A stretch of DNA of 64,000 nt from Anaerosacchariphilus hominis. Lineage in GTDB: Bacteria; Bacillota; Clostridia; Lachnospirales; Lachnospiraceae. Of this stretch, positions 47,468 through 55,792 are shown in pieces (positions within the stretch are counted from its first letter, which is position 1; every line of letters starts with the position of its first letter). The stretch lies in NCBI RefSeq assembly GCF_014290175.1, contig NZ_JACOOR010000007.1:165810-229809 (forward strand), in the 5' to 3' direction. The notes under the pieces are model-generated. The model was not told the DNA's origin and ran no database searches. It was given only the letters and a program-made list of their open reading frames with translations. The translations under genes were made by a program, and so were the position numbers.

Positions 47468-47879
47468 TCGTGATTGCCTCCGGTGTTTCTTTTCTTGTCA
47501 TAAAACAGATCGGATCTTTTCGGAAGCCAAAGGGTTCATAAAACTGTTCAGCCTCTTCCGTGATCAGCATTCCCAGCAGGGAACGGTATGTGTCTTCTGC
47601 CGTAATCGCCTTTAGGAGAGAGGCGCCCACACCCCTGTGCCGGAAATCTGCATCCACAACAACATCACAAATATAATACTGGGTGGCATAGTCTGTTATC
47701 ACTCTTGCAAATCCGATTTGTTTTCCGTCGGCGGTATAGGCTCCATAGCAGATAGAGTGTTTCCATGACTCCATAATTGCTTCTTTCTTTCTGTTGCATG
47801 CCCATACGGTCTGTGATAGAAGGCGAAGTACGGTTTCTGTTTGCAGAGCATCTAGCCCTTTTTTAATATGTATTTCCAT
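47460..47879 (-). CDS. GNAT-family N-acetyltransferase
   Basis: 139 residues with the acetyl-CoA-binding motif VVVDADFRHRGVGASLL near residue 75 and the C-terminal FYEPFGFRKDP. It overlaps MATE 1 by 8 bp and lies 22 bp after MATE 2, so the three are coexpressed. It may acetylate the same compound the pumps export (inference). Confidence 0.85.
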   Translation of the reverse strand: MEIHIKKGLDALQTETVLRLLSQTVWACNRKKEAIMESWKHSICYGAYTADGKQIGFARVITDYATQYYICDVVVDADFRHRGVGASLLKAITAEDTYRSLLGMLITEEAEQFYEPFGFRKDPICFMTRKETPEAITNE

Positions 47880-47901
47880 ATCGTCTCTCCTTTTCCTGTT
47901 C

Positions 47902-49263
47902 TTACTGTGTTTTTGTACCGCTGCAAAGCGTTTCTTTTTTTCTGCCTGCTCGGAAGATCAGAAGCGCCAGAACGAATGTTGCCGTTTCTGTGACAGGGAA
48001 GGACAGCCAGATCCCTGTAATCTTCAGGAGTTTTTCCAGCCCCCACATGAATGAAATGAGCAGCAGAAACTGACGCAGTAGCTGGATCAGCATACTTGGA
48101 AAGACCTGTTCTGTTGCCTGAAGATAGGTGGAGATCATGGTAGACCATCCGCAGAACAGGTAGCTGACCGCCATAATCCGCATAGCGGATATTCCAAAGG
48201 AACGCATGGATTCCGACGCCGTAAATAATCCCAAAAGCTGCGCCGGAAAGAGGATGACGGTCAATGTTCCCAGTATCATCATACCGGAGACCAAAGCGGT
48301 TCCGTAGCGGAAAGCAGAGTGCAGCCTATCTCTGTTTCCCGCACCGTAGTTAAACCGCATAATAGGAAGACAGCCCTGGATCAGCCCGTTGACCGTCATG
48401 ACAATCAACTGCTGCACCTTAAAATACGCACCGAAGAAAGCGATTGCCGTATCGGAATAGGCGACCAGAAAAAAGTTTACAAAAGTCACCATAAAAGAAC
48501 TAAGGGCATTCATAATAAAAGACGGCAGTCCAAGGGTGAAAATACGGCCAATCAGCCACTTTTGCAAATGAAATCCTTTGATCTTTATCCGCACTTTCTG
48601 CTTTTTGCCCAGCAGCAAGGCAAATGCCAAAATCATGGATAACAAATAGCCCGCAACAGTAGCCACCGCAGCGCCACGGATTCCCATAGCCGGAAAAACA
48701 CCAATACCAAAAATTAGGAGTGGGTCGAATACAAAATTAACGACCACTCCTGCAATCTGGAAGCACATGGGAGCAACCATGTTCCCGGTAGCCTGTATCA
48801 TCTTCTGGATTGCGATATGCGCCATGTTAGGAATTTGCATGAACGAACATACGCTCATATAGGCCATACTCAACTGATAAATTTCTTCATTATTGGTGAA
48901 TGCTCCAAAGTAGGGTTTCATAATCAGTAATGACAGAAGATTGAGCAAAGCACCAATTCCAAAGGCCAGTAACAATCCATGTGTGACGGTGGTATTTGCC
49001 TCATCCTGCTTTTTCTCCCCAAGATACCCTGCAATCAGTACATTCACGCCGACACCGATCCAGATAGACGCCGCATTCATCAGTGTTGTAATCGGGAATG
49101 ACAGAGAAACAGCCGTTAGTGCATTCTCACTCAACCGCGCTATAAACGCACTGTCTATCAGATTATAGGAATATTGCAGGAACATGGAGATTAGCGGCGG
49201 TATCGACATTTGCCAAATGAGCCTTCCAACAGGAGCAACCGCCATTTTATTATTGGTCTGCAT
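47902..49263 (-). CDS. MATE-family efflux transporter (MATE 2)
   Basis: 453 residues, about 12 membrane segments. PVGRLIWQMSIPPLISMFLQ and YNLIDSAFIARLSENALTAV at the N-terminus; INAASIWIGVGVNVLIAGYL-like and FGIGVFPAMGIRGAAVAT internal motifs fit MATE pumps. ATG 49263 follows GGAGAGGAGGGA; the longer upstream frame has no family similarity. It is only moderately similar to MATE 1, so the pair may have different substrates or work as alternatives. Confidence 0.88.
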   Translation of the reverse strand: MQTNNKMAVAPVGRLIWQMSIPPLISMFLQYSYNLIDSAFIARLSENALTAVSLSFPITTLMNAASIWIGVGVNVLIAGYLGEKKQDEANTTVTHGLLLAFGIGALLNLLSLLIMKPYFGAFTNNEEIYQLSMAYMSVCSFMQIPNMAHIAIQKMIQATGNMVAPMCFQIAGVVVNFVFDPLLIFGIGVFPAMGIRGAAVATVAGYLLSMILAFALLLGKKQKVRIKIKGFHLQKWLIGRIFTLGLPSFIMNALSSFMVTFVNFFLVAYSDTAIAFFGAYFKVQQLIVMTVNGLIQGCLPIMRFNYGAGNRDRLHSAFRYGTALVSGMMILGTLTVILFPAQLLGLFTASESMRSFGISAMRIMAVSYLFCGWSTMISTYLQATEQVFPSMLIQLLRQFLLLISFMWGLEKLLKITGIWLSFPVTETATFVLALLIFRAGRKKETLCSGTKTQ

Positions 49264-49322
49264 ACTTTCCCTCCTCTCCACAAATTGTCCGGCGCAAAAA
49301 AATTGCGCCGGACAGCGGGACA

Positions 49323-49844
49323 TTAAATCCGAACAATATAGTTTTGTTTGCGTGCAGCGGGATGACCGGCTTCCTGGGCCGGATAACCCAATGCAATCGC
49401 CCCGACGCCACGCAAGGTTTCCGGTAGCTTCCACTCCCGCAGGAGAGCCTTGCCGCTTTCACTGTCAAAAATCTCACGTTCCCGATGTACCCATACGGTT
49501 CCCAGGCCAAGGGCATGGGCAGCGAGCATCATATTTTCAAGGACGCAGCTTCCGTCCTCAACAAAGGTGTTTGCGGAGCCATCTGCCAAAACCAGGATCA
49601 CGACAGGTGCGCCATAATAAGGGTCTGTGTTGCTCCCCATCACTTCTGCGTTTAGTTTTGCAATCTCCTTCCTATATTTTGGGTCCGTAATTGCAATGAT
49701 GGTTGGAGATTGATGTCCTCCGCCGGTAGGAGCGTAAGTCCCTGCTTCCAGTACAGCGTCCAAAGCCTCGGAGGGGACAAACTCTGATTTATAAGCCCTT
49801 ACACTGCGGCGCGTCTTGATCAGAGATAAGAAGTTGTTTTCCAT
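49323..49844 (-). CDS. Nitroreductase-family flavoprotein
   Basis: 173 residues. KTRRSVRAYKSEFVPSEALD and AGTYAPTGGGHQSPTIIAIT are the FMN-binding nitroreductase signature, and ALGLGTVWVHRE and VGAIALGYPAQ complete the fold. NAD(P)H-dependent reduction of nitro or quinone compounds is the family activity. First gene of the operon with two MATE pumps and a GNAT enzyme, pointing to detoxification. GGAGGAT lies before the ATG at 49844. Confidence 0.88.
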   Translation of the reverse strand: MENNFLSLIKTRRSVRAYKSEFVPSEALDAVLEAGTYAPTGGGHQSPTIIAITDPKYRKEIAKLNAEVMGSNTDPYYGAPVVILVLADGSANTFVEDGSCVLENMMLAAHALGLGTVWVHREREIFDSESGKALLREWKLPETLRGVGAIALGYPAQEAGHPAARKQNYIVRI

Positions 49845-49892
49845 AAAAAATCATCCTCCATTCTGTCAACATTTCCGAGATGCAGGCAACAA

Positions 49893-49932
49893 AAAAGCCA
49901 CACAACTATCACTAGACAGTTGTGTGGCAAAA
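49893..49932 (-). terminator. Attenuator-like hairpin before the nitroreductase gene
   Basis: GCCACACAACT (49897-49907) pairs with AGTTGTGTGGC (49918-49928), followed in the minus direction by TTTTTT. It lies between the promoter and the first gene, so it can stop transcription unless antitermination occurs. Confidence 0.7.
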
Positions 49933-49976
49933 AGATGACCGAATCCGGAAAAGTCCACTCAAATTTTACGGTTATT

Positions 49977-50005
49977 ATTATAGCGAACTTTCAGGAGACC
50001 GTCAA
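49977..50005 (-). promoter_or_regulatory. Promoter of the nitroreductase-MATE operon
   Basis: On the minus strand TTGACG (50005-50000) and TATAAT (49982-49977) are 17 bp apart, reading into the hairpin at 49897-49928 and then the nitroreductase gene. Confidence 0.75.
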
Positions 50006-50070
50006 GCATCAATCATTACGGAATTGTGGAGGCTGTCTATTGCTTTTTTGTGTTACTTTATGGCACATGA

Positions 50071-51206
50071 GCATCATTTGAAGGTATTAACCGTCCAAAC
50101 GAAGATGGCACGGTTACAGAATTAGACGGCTTGGCAGCTATCAAGTACAAACAAGATTTATATAAAACATCCGCTGGTGAAGTGACCCCGGATAGGATTA
50201 AATCGGCTTTGGAAACTTATCAAAGCTGCGTTCGAGAATATGGGCCAGTCGAGGAAGAGGGCCTTCCTCTGGCTGTAAATATTGAAAAAATCGTCCCGAT
50301 CCGTCCCTTGCTGAAAGGTCTGTCCGAAGCGTTTGCTGATCCATTAACAGGCATTGGTGCTGATTTAATGGATATTGACCCGAATGACATTGACGGAGCC
50401 TATTATGAAAAGTGCGCAGAAGATTTACAGGATGTCATGCGAAATGAGCAAAGAGAAGACGAAACCGCACAGCAGAAAGCTCTTGAAAAATATTCAGAAC
50501 TTGATACGCCTTTTTATCTTCATTCTGGAATTTCTAAAGATGCATTTGATTATATTGAGTTTTATATTTTGTTCCTTGCTATTTTGTGCGTGGCAACCGC
50601 AGCTCCTACTTTTGCCGGAGAATATCAAACGGGCGGTGACAGCATCCTGCGAACTACCAAATACGGGCGTAACCAATTAGCAATTACAAAAATTCTGGCG
50701 GCATTTACACTTTTCGTTGTTACTTTCCTTGTCGGGATCACGGTACACATTCTGATTTTAGATGCAGCGTTCGGGACGGATTGCTTAAAAACATCGTTTC
50801 AGATGCTATACTCTATCATTAACCTGCCAAACATCAATCTGGGGCAGTTGCAGATAATTCTCGCAGCAGCGGGCTTGATTTCTGTATTAGCAACGGTTAG
50901 CTGTACGTTGTTACTGTCTGCAAAATGTAAAGACACATTGACAGTTTTGCTGATCTCTATTGTAGTTCTTCTCATGCCGCTTTTTGCTTATGTGCGATGG
51001 GAGCAACATGGCTCTCTACCATACTTCCATTTGCTGGAATTGGTATGCAGAACAATTTCCTTTATCAGCTTGCAAATTTCAATTATCTGAATATCGGTGG
51101 AATGAGTTTCTGGACACCGCATGTTATTTTGATTTCGGCAGGAATTGAATTATTTGTGTTTACATTCTTGGCGATTCATTCCTATTGCAGACATCAGGTA
51201 GCATAA
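50071..51206 (+). pseudogene. ABC-2 type permease remnant
   Basis: From 50071 the open frame reads INRPNEDGTVTELDGLAAIK, then a large extracellular domain and membrane segments (YIEFYILFLAILCVATAAPT, and TTKYGRNQLAITKILAAFTL), typical of permeases partnered with the truncated ATPase at 46001. The N-terminal membrane helix is missing. Near 51000 a frameshift moves the sequence to the frame MGATWLSTILPFAGIGMQNN, which runs to 51206. Two lesions make it non-functional. Confidence 0.75.
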
Positions 51207-51243
51207 AAGAAGTTCAAAATAGAATGAATTGATTATCTGTCGC

Positions 51244-51338
51244 ACGACGGCAAAAGAAAAAAAGCCGTCGTACAGCAGACATATTTTCACGCGCTTATGA
51301 AACGGCGGCTTTGATTTTCAGAGCCGCCGTTTCTTTGC
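51244..51338 (+). terminator. Two hairpins after the permease remnant
   Basis: ACGACGGC (51244-51251) with GCCGTCGT (51264-51271), and AAACGGCGGCT (51300-51310) with AGCCGCCGTTT (51322-51332) followed by CTTT. The second is a probable terminator. Confidence 0.65.
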
Positions 51339-51415
51339 GTTTACACAAACCTATAATGAATCTTCCGGAAATATTGTGGTTAATAGCGATTTAAACTGTT
51401 GTATTTGTTTAAAAA

Positions 51416-51655
51416 TTAAAAAATGTCTAATGAGTCTTCCGCATCTACCCACATCTGCAAATTTCCATCAAGATATAATTTCGCATATTCAAGAGGTTCA
51501 TCAATGGCGAGTGCGTTTAATGCACAGTCTGATCCTGGTGTGGTTTTTAAGTTCTTTTCAGCTTCCCAACAGTCAATGCGGAGCATATAGCCAACAGAGG
51601 TGTAAACATCAATACTGTTGCGCTTGGGAGTGTATTCTGCAAATATTGTTCTCAT
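51416..51655 (-). CDS. DUF6061-like small protein
   Basis: 79 residues. It starts at ATG 51655 behind AAGGAG (minus strand) with MRTIFAEYTPKRNSIDVYTS and ends LDGNLQMWVDAEDSLDIF. The ALAIDEPLEYAKLYLDGNLQ stretch resembles DUF6061 proteins that accompany mobile elements in gut Clostridia; that assignment is from memory and moderate. No catalytic motif. Confidence 0.6.
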   Translation of the reverse strand: MRTIFAEYTPKRNSIDVYTSVGYMLRIDCWEAEKNLKTTPGSDCALNALAIDEPLEYAKLYLDGNLQMWVDAEDSLDIF

Positions 51656-51730
51656 CGTATCAAATCTCCTTATCGTTAAATCAATCATTTGTTGCAAAAA
51701 TCAGAAGCATTTCAATCAGTTCACCATGCC

Positions 51731-51965
51731 ACTTTTATTTTGTGTTATACTGTTTTATATAATTTTCTTGCCCTTGTTTTTGCCCTTATTAGAGTTCGTA
51801 AACACTGGTGGGACGATATAACACAAGGGAAACAATAAGGGAAAGCTCACCTGCGATAAACTTTGTGTTTTCAAGGGATTGAGAGATATTTGATAATAAA
51901 ATATAACAGTTACTAAATTCCTTGGAATATATGAAATCTCAATTCCAGTTTGAGGAGGGACTTTA
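51731..51965. repeat. Right-end repeat of element 4 (copy A)
   Basis: ATTTTGTGTTATACTGTTTT, then TTTTTGCCCTTATTAGAG, GTAAACACTGGTGGGAC and ACACAAGGGAAACAATAAGG. A diverged copy is at 58920-59205. It includes the putative right attachment-like site. No gene. Confidence 0.6.
51941..51952 (+). repeat. Boundary motif before the 51967 gene
   Basis: AATTCCAGTTTG followed by the ribosome-binding site AGGAGGGA. Confidence 0.5.
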
Positions 51966-51966
51966 C

Positions 51967-52152
51967 ATGAAAAGGAGTATATCAAAGATTATCGGTTTGA
52001 CAATGTTGATTATAGCTATTGTATTTATAATGTTTGCATTGAATCATCCAGAAAAGAGTTTCCCTTGGAGTAATACAATTACTTGGTTACTGTATGGTGT
52101 ATATTTTCTTGTGACAGTAGTGCTGCTTATTGCTCCTAAGATAAAGAAGTGA
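51967..52152 (+). CDS. Small two-helix membrane protein
   Basis: 61 residues, not recognised. Two hydrophobic helices (ISKIIGLTMLIIAIVFIMFA and TWLLYGVYFLVTVVLLIAPK) around a short polar loop, with a KIKK end. AGGAGGGA lies 8 bases before ATG 51967. Flanked by boundary motifs. Confidence 0.55.
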   Translation: MKRSISKIIGLTMLIIAIVFIMFALNHPEKSFPWSNTITWLLYGVYFLVTVVLLIAPKIKK

Positions 52153-52207
52153 AAAATTCCAGCTTTTAAAAGAAAAAATCAGAAATTTGGCGAAGGAGTG
52201 TGAATGG

Positions 52208-52591
52208 ATGAAAAAGAAAATGATTCTATCAATAGCGTTTCTGATCAGTTTATTACCAATGTTATTTAACCAATATGGTGGATTAAAAGGTGTACAGGAA
52301 ATTACCGGCTTGATAAATCTGCTCAATCCTATTGGAATGGTGTCTGTCATTTTGTTTGTTTTAGGAGTATGGTTTCCCTTCAAGAAGCGAGGTATTAGTA
52401 AAGGTTTAGGCGCATTAGGCACGATTGGGATCGTGGTCTCCGAAATATATAAATTTCTCACCTGGCATACATTGACTGTCACCGGTGAAGTCAGTTTACA
52501 GAATAGCATTCGATTAGCATTCCCCGAGTTTTACATAGGATTGACCATTTCTTTGGTAATGGTGATTGCTTATTTTGTGATTGACAAGTAA
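52208..52591 (+). CDS. Four-helix membrane protein of unknown function
   Basis: 127 residues. Hydrophobic segments at about residues 5-22, 38-60, 70-88 and 105-125; the middle loop reads PFKKRGISKGLGALGTIGIV. GGCGAAGGAGTG precedes the start. Not recognised. It stands between two boundary-motif spacers. Confidence 0.55.
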   Translation: MKKKMILSIAFLISLLPMLFNQYGGLKGVQEITGLINLLNPIGMVSVILFVLGVWFPFKKRGISKGLGALGTIGIVVSEIYKFLTWHTLTVTGEVSLQNSIRLAFPEFYIGLTISLVMVIAYFVIDK

Positions 52592-52606
52592 ACTTGGCAT
52601 AAAGAT

Positions 52607-52641
52607 AACTTCCAGTTTTTGAAACTGAGAAATCGGAATTT
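52607..52641 (+). repeat. Paired boundary motif (both halves)
   Basis: AACTTCCAGTTTTTG (52607-52621) and AAATCGGAATTT (52630-52641) face each other as imperfect inverted repeats, with an inner CAGTTTTTGAAACTG stem. This is the clearest complete example of the spacer. Confidence 0.6.
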
Positions 52642-52665
52642 ACTTTTACTTAGACATACAAACTG

Positions 52666-52720
52666 TTGACAGTAAAACTCCTATATAGTATTATTTGATA
52701 AAATACTATATAGGAGTTTT
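52666..52720 (+). promoter_or_regulatory. Promoter and 17-bp palindromic operator of the MarR-radical SAM operon
   Basis: TTGACA (52666-52671) and TATTAT (52689-52694), 17 bp apart. A perfect inverted repeat AAAACTCCTATATAGTA (52674-52690) / TACTATATAGGAGTTTT (52704-52720) covers the spacer and -10 box and includes the ribosome-binding site AGGAG. Likely the site of MarR autoregulation. Confidence 0.8.
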
Positions 52721-52723
52721 TGT

Positions 52724-53161
52724 GTGAAAATGAATGGCGGATTTCTTGTTACCAAAATAAAACAACTTGGAGATCGAATCTTTGAGAAGATTCTCAGCGA
52801 AAAGAATATTGATGCGTTTAACGGAGCCCAAGGGCGTATTCTTTATGTACTGTGGCAGGAAGATGGAATCTCAATCAGGTCACTCTCGATTAAATGTGGA
52901 TTAGCGATAACTTCTCTTACTACGATGCTGGAAAGAATGGAAAATCAAGGGCTGATAAGACGTGTTCAGTCTGAAGCGGACAAAAGGAAAACACTCCTGT
53001 TTCTGACTGAAAAAGCACATGCCTTAAAGGACAAATACGATTCTGTATCTGATAAAATGGGCAGTATTTACTACAAAGGTTTTTCGGAGGAAGAAATTAC
53101 CCAGTTTGAGGAATGCCTCGACCGTATCAGAAAGAATCTTGAGGAGTGGCAGAAATCATGA
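52724..53161 (+). CDS. MarR-family regulator of the radical SAM mobile pair
   Basis: 145 residues. Winged helix in the middle (ISIRSLSIKCGLAITSLTTM, then ENQGLIRRVQSEADKRKTLL). The start is GTG 52724 behind AGGAG. Its stop overlaps the next start (ATGA). MarR regulators are a recognised third partner of radical SAM mobile pair systems. The large palindrome upstream suggests that it represses its own operon and responds to an unknown ligand. Confidence 0.85.
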   Translation: MKMNGGFLVTKIKQLGDRIFEKILSEKNIDAFNGAQGRILYVLWQEDGISIRSLSIKCGLAITSLTTMLERMENQGLIRRVQSEADKRKTLLFLTEKAHALKDKYDSVSDKMGSIYYKGFSEEEITQFEECLDRIRKNLEEWQKS

Positions 53162-53847
53162 GTATTTGTATCAAAGATCAGATTCAAAACATGAATATCG
53201 TCATCGGATGTACAGTGGGGTGTGCATATTGCTATGCCCGCAATAATGTGAAACGCTGGCATATGATTGATGACTTTGCTGACCCTGAATTCTTTCCGGG
53301 TAAGCTCAAGATGATGGAAAAGAAACGTCCGCAGAACTTTCTTCTTACCGGCATGAGCGATCTTTCCGGCTGGAAGTCAGAATGGAGAGACGAGGTATTT
53401 GAAAAAATCCGTGAAAATCCACAGCATCAGTTCCTGTTCCTTACAAAGCGACCAGATCTGCTGGATTTTGATACAGATTTGGAAAACGCATGGTTTGGTG
53501 TTACGGTGACGAGAAAAGCAGAACTGTGGCGTATTGACGCACTACGGGAAAATGTCAGAGCAAAACACTATCATGTTACCTTTGAGCCGCTATTCGACAA
53601 TCCAGGTTCAGTTGATCTTTCCGGGATCAACTGGATCGTTGTCGGCACCATGACTGGAGTTCAGAGCAGGAAGGTTCATACGGAGCCGGAGTGGGCATGG
53701 TCTCTGACAGATCAGGCGCATATGCTTGACATTCCGGTATTTATGAAGGAAGATCTTGTCCCTATCATAGGGAATGAAAATATGATTCAGGAAATGCCGG
53801 ATGAATTCAATAAAGTGTTGGAGGTACAGAGTTTATGGCAGAAGTAA
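53158..53847 (+). CDS. Radical SAM mobile pair protein A
   Basis: 229 residues. The 4Fe-4S/SAM motif CTVGCAYCYARN (CxxxCxxC) at about residue 18 is intact. DDFADPEFFPGKLKMMEKKR and FLLTGMSDLSGW resemble phage Gp37/Gp68-like and SPL-type radical SAM proteins. ATG 53158 overlaps the MarR stop and its own end overlaps protein B by 13 bp, so all three are translationally coupled. The reaction is unknown. Such pairs travel on mobile elements in gut Clostridia. Confidence 0.88.
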   Translation: MSICIKDQIQNMNIVIGCTVGCAYCYARNNVKRWHMIDDFADPEFFPGKLKMMEKKRPQNFLLTGMSDLSGWKSEWRDEVFEKIRENPQHQFLFLTKRPDLLDFDTDLENAWFGVTVTRKAELWRIDALRENVRAKHYHVTFEPLFDNPGSVDLSGINWIVVGTMTGVQSRKVHTEPEWAWSLTDQAHMLDIPVFMKEDLVPIIGNENMIQEMPDEFNKVLEVQSLWQK

Positions 53848-54743
53848 TAAATGGAATCCTCATTAATGAGGCGGAAACAAAGAACATCATGACCAAGTCC
53901 AGTCTGCCTGTAGGCGGTTACTCGGTCAATCCATATGTAGGCTGTACACACGCCTGCAAGTATTACTATGCTTCTTTTATGAAGCGCTTTACCGGACACA
54001 AGGAGGAATGGGGCACTTTCCTTGATGTGAAGCATTGGCCGGAAATTAAGAATCCGAAGAAATATGCCGGACAGCGGGTGGTCATCGGTTCTGTGACAGA
54101 TGGCTACAATCCACAGGAGGAGCAATTCGGGAATACCAGAAAACTTCTGGAGCAGCTGATCGGCAGTGACGCAGATATTCTGATCTGCACAAAGTCGGAT
54201 CTTGTGGTACGAGATATTGATCTGCTGAAGAAGCTTGGACGAGTAACCGTTTCATGGTCGATCAACACACTAGATGAAAATTTCAAGAACGATATGGACT
54301 CTGCTTCTAGCATTGAGCGCCGTATCGCTGCTATGAAGCAGGTATATGAAGCAGGTATCCGTACAGTCTGTTTCGTATCTCCGGTATTCCCCGGTATCAC
54401 GAATTTTGAAGCAATCTTTGAGCGGGTAAAGGATCAGTGCGATCTGTTCTGGCTCGAAAATCTTAATCTTCGAGGCGGTTTCAAAAAGACAATTATGGAT
54501 TATATCGCCGGAAAATATCCTGATCTTGTACCACTTTACGACGAGATCTATAACAAGCATAACCGCAGCTACTTTGAAGCACTTGAAGTAAAAGCTGAGG
54601 AAATGGCTAAGAAGTATGATTGTCCCTTTGTGGATAATGAAATGCCTTATGGCAGAGTCCCGCAGGGACATCCGGTGATCGTAGATTATTTCTATCATGA
54701 GGAAATCCGAGGGACAGAGAATACAGGAAAAAGAAATCGTTAA
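53835..54743 (+). CDS. Radical SAM mobile pair protein B, cluster motif altered
   Basis: 302 residues homologous to mobile pair protein B (NPYVGCTHACKYYYASFMKR at the start; IGSVTDGYNPQEEQ; VTVSWSINTLDE; NLNLRGGF). The cluster motif should be CxxxCxxC; Cys37 and Cys41 are present but residue 44 is Tyr (codon TAC at 53964-53966, one base from TGC). Loss of the third ligand would normally prevent 4Fe-4S binding. The rest of the protein is full length, so the mutation may be recent or the base call wrong. Confidence 0.85.
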   Translation: MAEVINGILINEAETKNIMTKSSLPVGGYSVNPYVGCTHACKYYYASFMKRFTGHKEEWGTFLDVKHWPEIKNPKKYAGQRVVIGSVTDGYNPQEEQFGNTRKLLEQLIGSDADILICTKSDLVVRDIDLLKKLGRVTVSWSINTLDENFKNDMDSASSIERRIAAMKQVYEAGIRTVCFVSPVFPGITNFEAIFERVKDQCDLFWLENLNLRGGFKKTIMDYIAGKYPDLVPLYDEIYNKHNRSYFEALEVKAEEMAKKYDCPFVDNEMPYGRVPQGHPVIVDYFYHEEIRGTENTGKRNR

Positions 54744-54851
54744 TCTAAACGAAAATTAAACTGATGATGGTGGTGAGATTTATTTATCGCCATTTGAAAT
54801 CGAGAAGTTCTTGTTTGAAAAATAGAGAAATTGTAAAATTGAAGAAAAAAG

Positions 54852-54892
54852 AAATGCACAGTTCTTAGCTTATCGGGAGCTGTGCATTTTTG
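54852..54892. terminator. Bidirectional terminator beside cupin copy 1
   Basis: AAATGCACAG (54852-54861) pairs with CTGTGCATTT (54880-54889), T-run on the plus strand. Repeated at about 61922-61962. Confidence 0.75.
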
Positions 54893-54909
54893 TAAATAAA
54901 TACTTTTAA

Positions 54910-55263
54910 TTAGCCGATTACGGCGTCCTCTGCTGTAAAATGTTCCAGAGAATTTTCTTTTACCTGAATGCAGATATAAGTAATTCCGGAAATATCGGAT
55001 GCAAAAAACTGACGCTTTGCAGCAGGTGCGATTTTTAGCCAGTCTCCAGTTGAAAGGCTGATTTCTTCTCCATCAATTATGGCTTTGCCGTTACCTGAAA
55101 GAATTCCATAGATTTCTTCATTTTCTTTATGAGAATGAACAAATGGGACATTTGCTCCTGCAGGTAGTTCGTTTAAACTGATTTCTGCACCTGTTAAAGA
55201 CAACTTTTCATGCAGTTCAATTCGGTTTTCCTTTCCAATAGTTGTTTTTGTGTAATTTGTCAT
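54910..55263 (-). CDS. Cupin-domain protein (copy 1)
   Basis: 117 residues forming one small cupin barrel. The first cupin motif is recognisable as VPFVHSHKENEEIYGILSGN (metal-binding His/Glu set) and the second lies around LSTGDWLKIAPAAKRQF. The ATG at 55263 follows GGAGGTATT. Divergent from an HxlR regulator gene, which probably controls it. Small cupins of this type act as isomerases or binding proteins; the substrate is unknown. Confidence 0.82.
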   Translation of the reverse strand: MTNYTKTTIGKENRIELHEKLSLTGAEISLNELPAGANVPFVHSHKENEEIYGILSGNGKAIIDGEEISLSTGDWLKIAPAAKRQFFASDISGITYICIQVKENSLEHFTAEDAVIG

Positions 55264-55405
55264 AATAATACCTCCATAGTTGATTTGTAGTTTCTGGTTG
55301 CTTGGTATTAGTATAGTGTGAGACACATACAAAAACAAGTACGCACCTTTTTGTAACTGTACACTCAAAATTGAATGTGTTACAATAGACTCGGAGGTGA
55401 GAATT

Positions 55406-55738
55406 ATGCGAGCAAAAGAAGAATTACCGGAATGCCCAGTTGCAACAGCGGTATCTCTCATCGGAGGAAAATGGAAACTGCTGATTTTGCGTAACTTGAA
55501 AGAGCGCCCATGGAGATTCAATGAGCTACAACGAAGTATAGATGGTATTTCACAAAAGGTTTTGACAGATAGTTTAAGATAAATGATGAGTGATGGACTG
55601 GCATATCGCCACGATTACCATGAGCAGCCACCGAGAGTCGAATACGGATTAACGGAACTCGGAACAAAAATGCTTCCAATTGTTAATTCACTTGCTGACT
55701 TTGGTAACTACTATAAATCACTTATTGAACAGAATTAA
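55406..55738 (+). pseudogene. HxlR-family regulator (copy 1), nonsense mutation
   Basis: The start ECPVATAVSLIGGKWKLLIL is a perfect HxlR helix-turn-helix, but codon 59 is TAA (55580-55582) where the intact copy at 62476 has CAA. Homology continues after the stop to 55738 without further damage. The resulting 58-residue fragment lacks the wing and dimerisation helix. Confidence 0.9.
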
Positions 55739-55765
55739 GTACGTTAGTATTTGAAAAGCTCGAAC

Positions 55766-55777
55766 AATCGGAATTTG
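55766..55777 (+). repeat. Boundary motif before the 55793 gene
   Basis: AATCGGAATTTG followed by AAAGGAGTG. Confidence 0.55.
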
Positions 55778-55792
55778 AAAGGAGTGTTTTCA

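Larger units (their letters stand above)
40226..51793 (-). mobile_element. Element 4: integrative mobilizable element with drug-efflux cargo
   Basis: About 11.6 kb. Its ends carry TTTTTGCCCTTATGAGA (40226-40242) and TTTTTGCCCTTATTAGA (51777-51793), each followed by AAGGGAAA..AAGGGAAAG inverted partners. The integrase is transcribed toward the left end. Then come repressor, xis, DUF3847, oriT, relaxase, DUF6040, a broken ABC transporter enclosing a nitroreductase-MATE-GNAT-MATE operon, and DUF6061. Boundaries are inferred from the repeated end sequences; strand is given by the integrase. Confidence 0.6.
54801..55765. repeat. Cupin/HxlR cassette, copy 1
   Basis: About 965 bp nearly identical to 61871-62835, covering terminator, cupin gene, divergent promoters, HxlR gene and the GTATTTGAAAAGCT tail. 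It differs by scattered substitutions including one nonsense change in hxlR. Confidence 0.85.
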
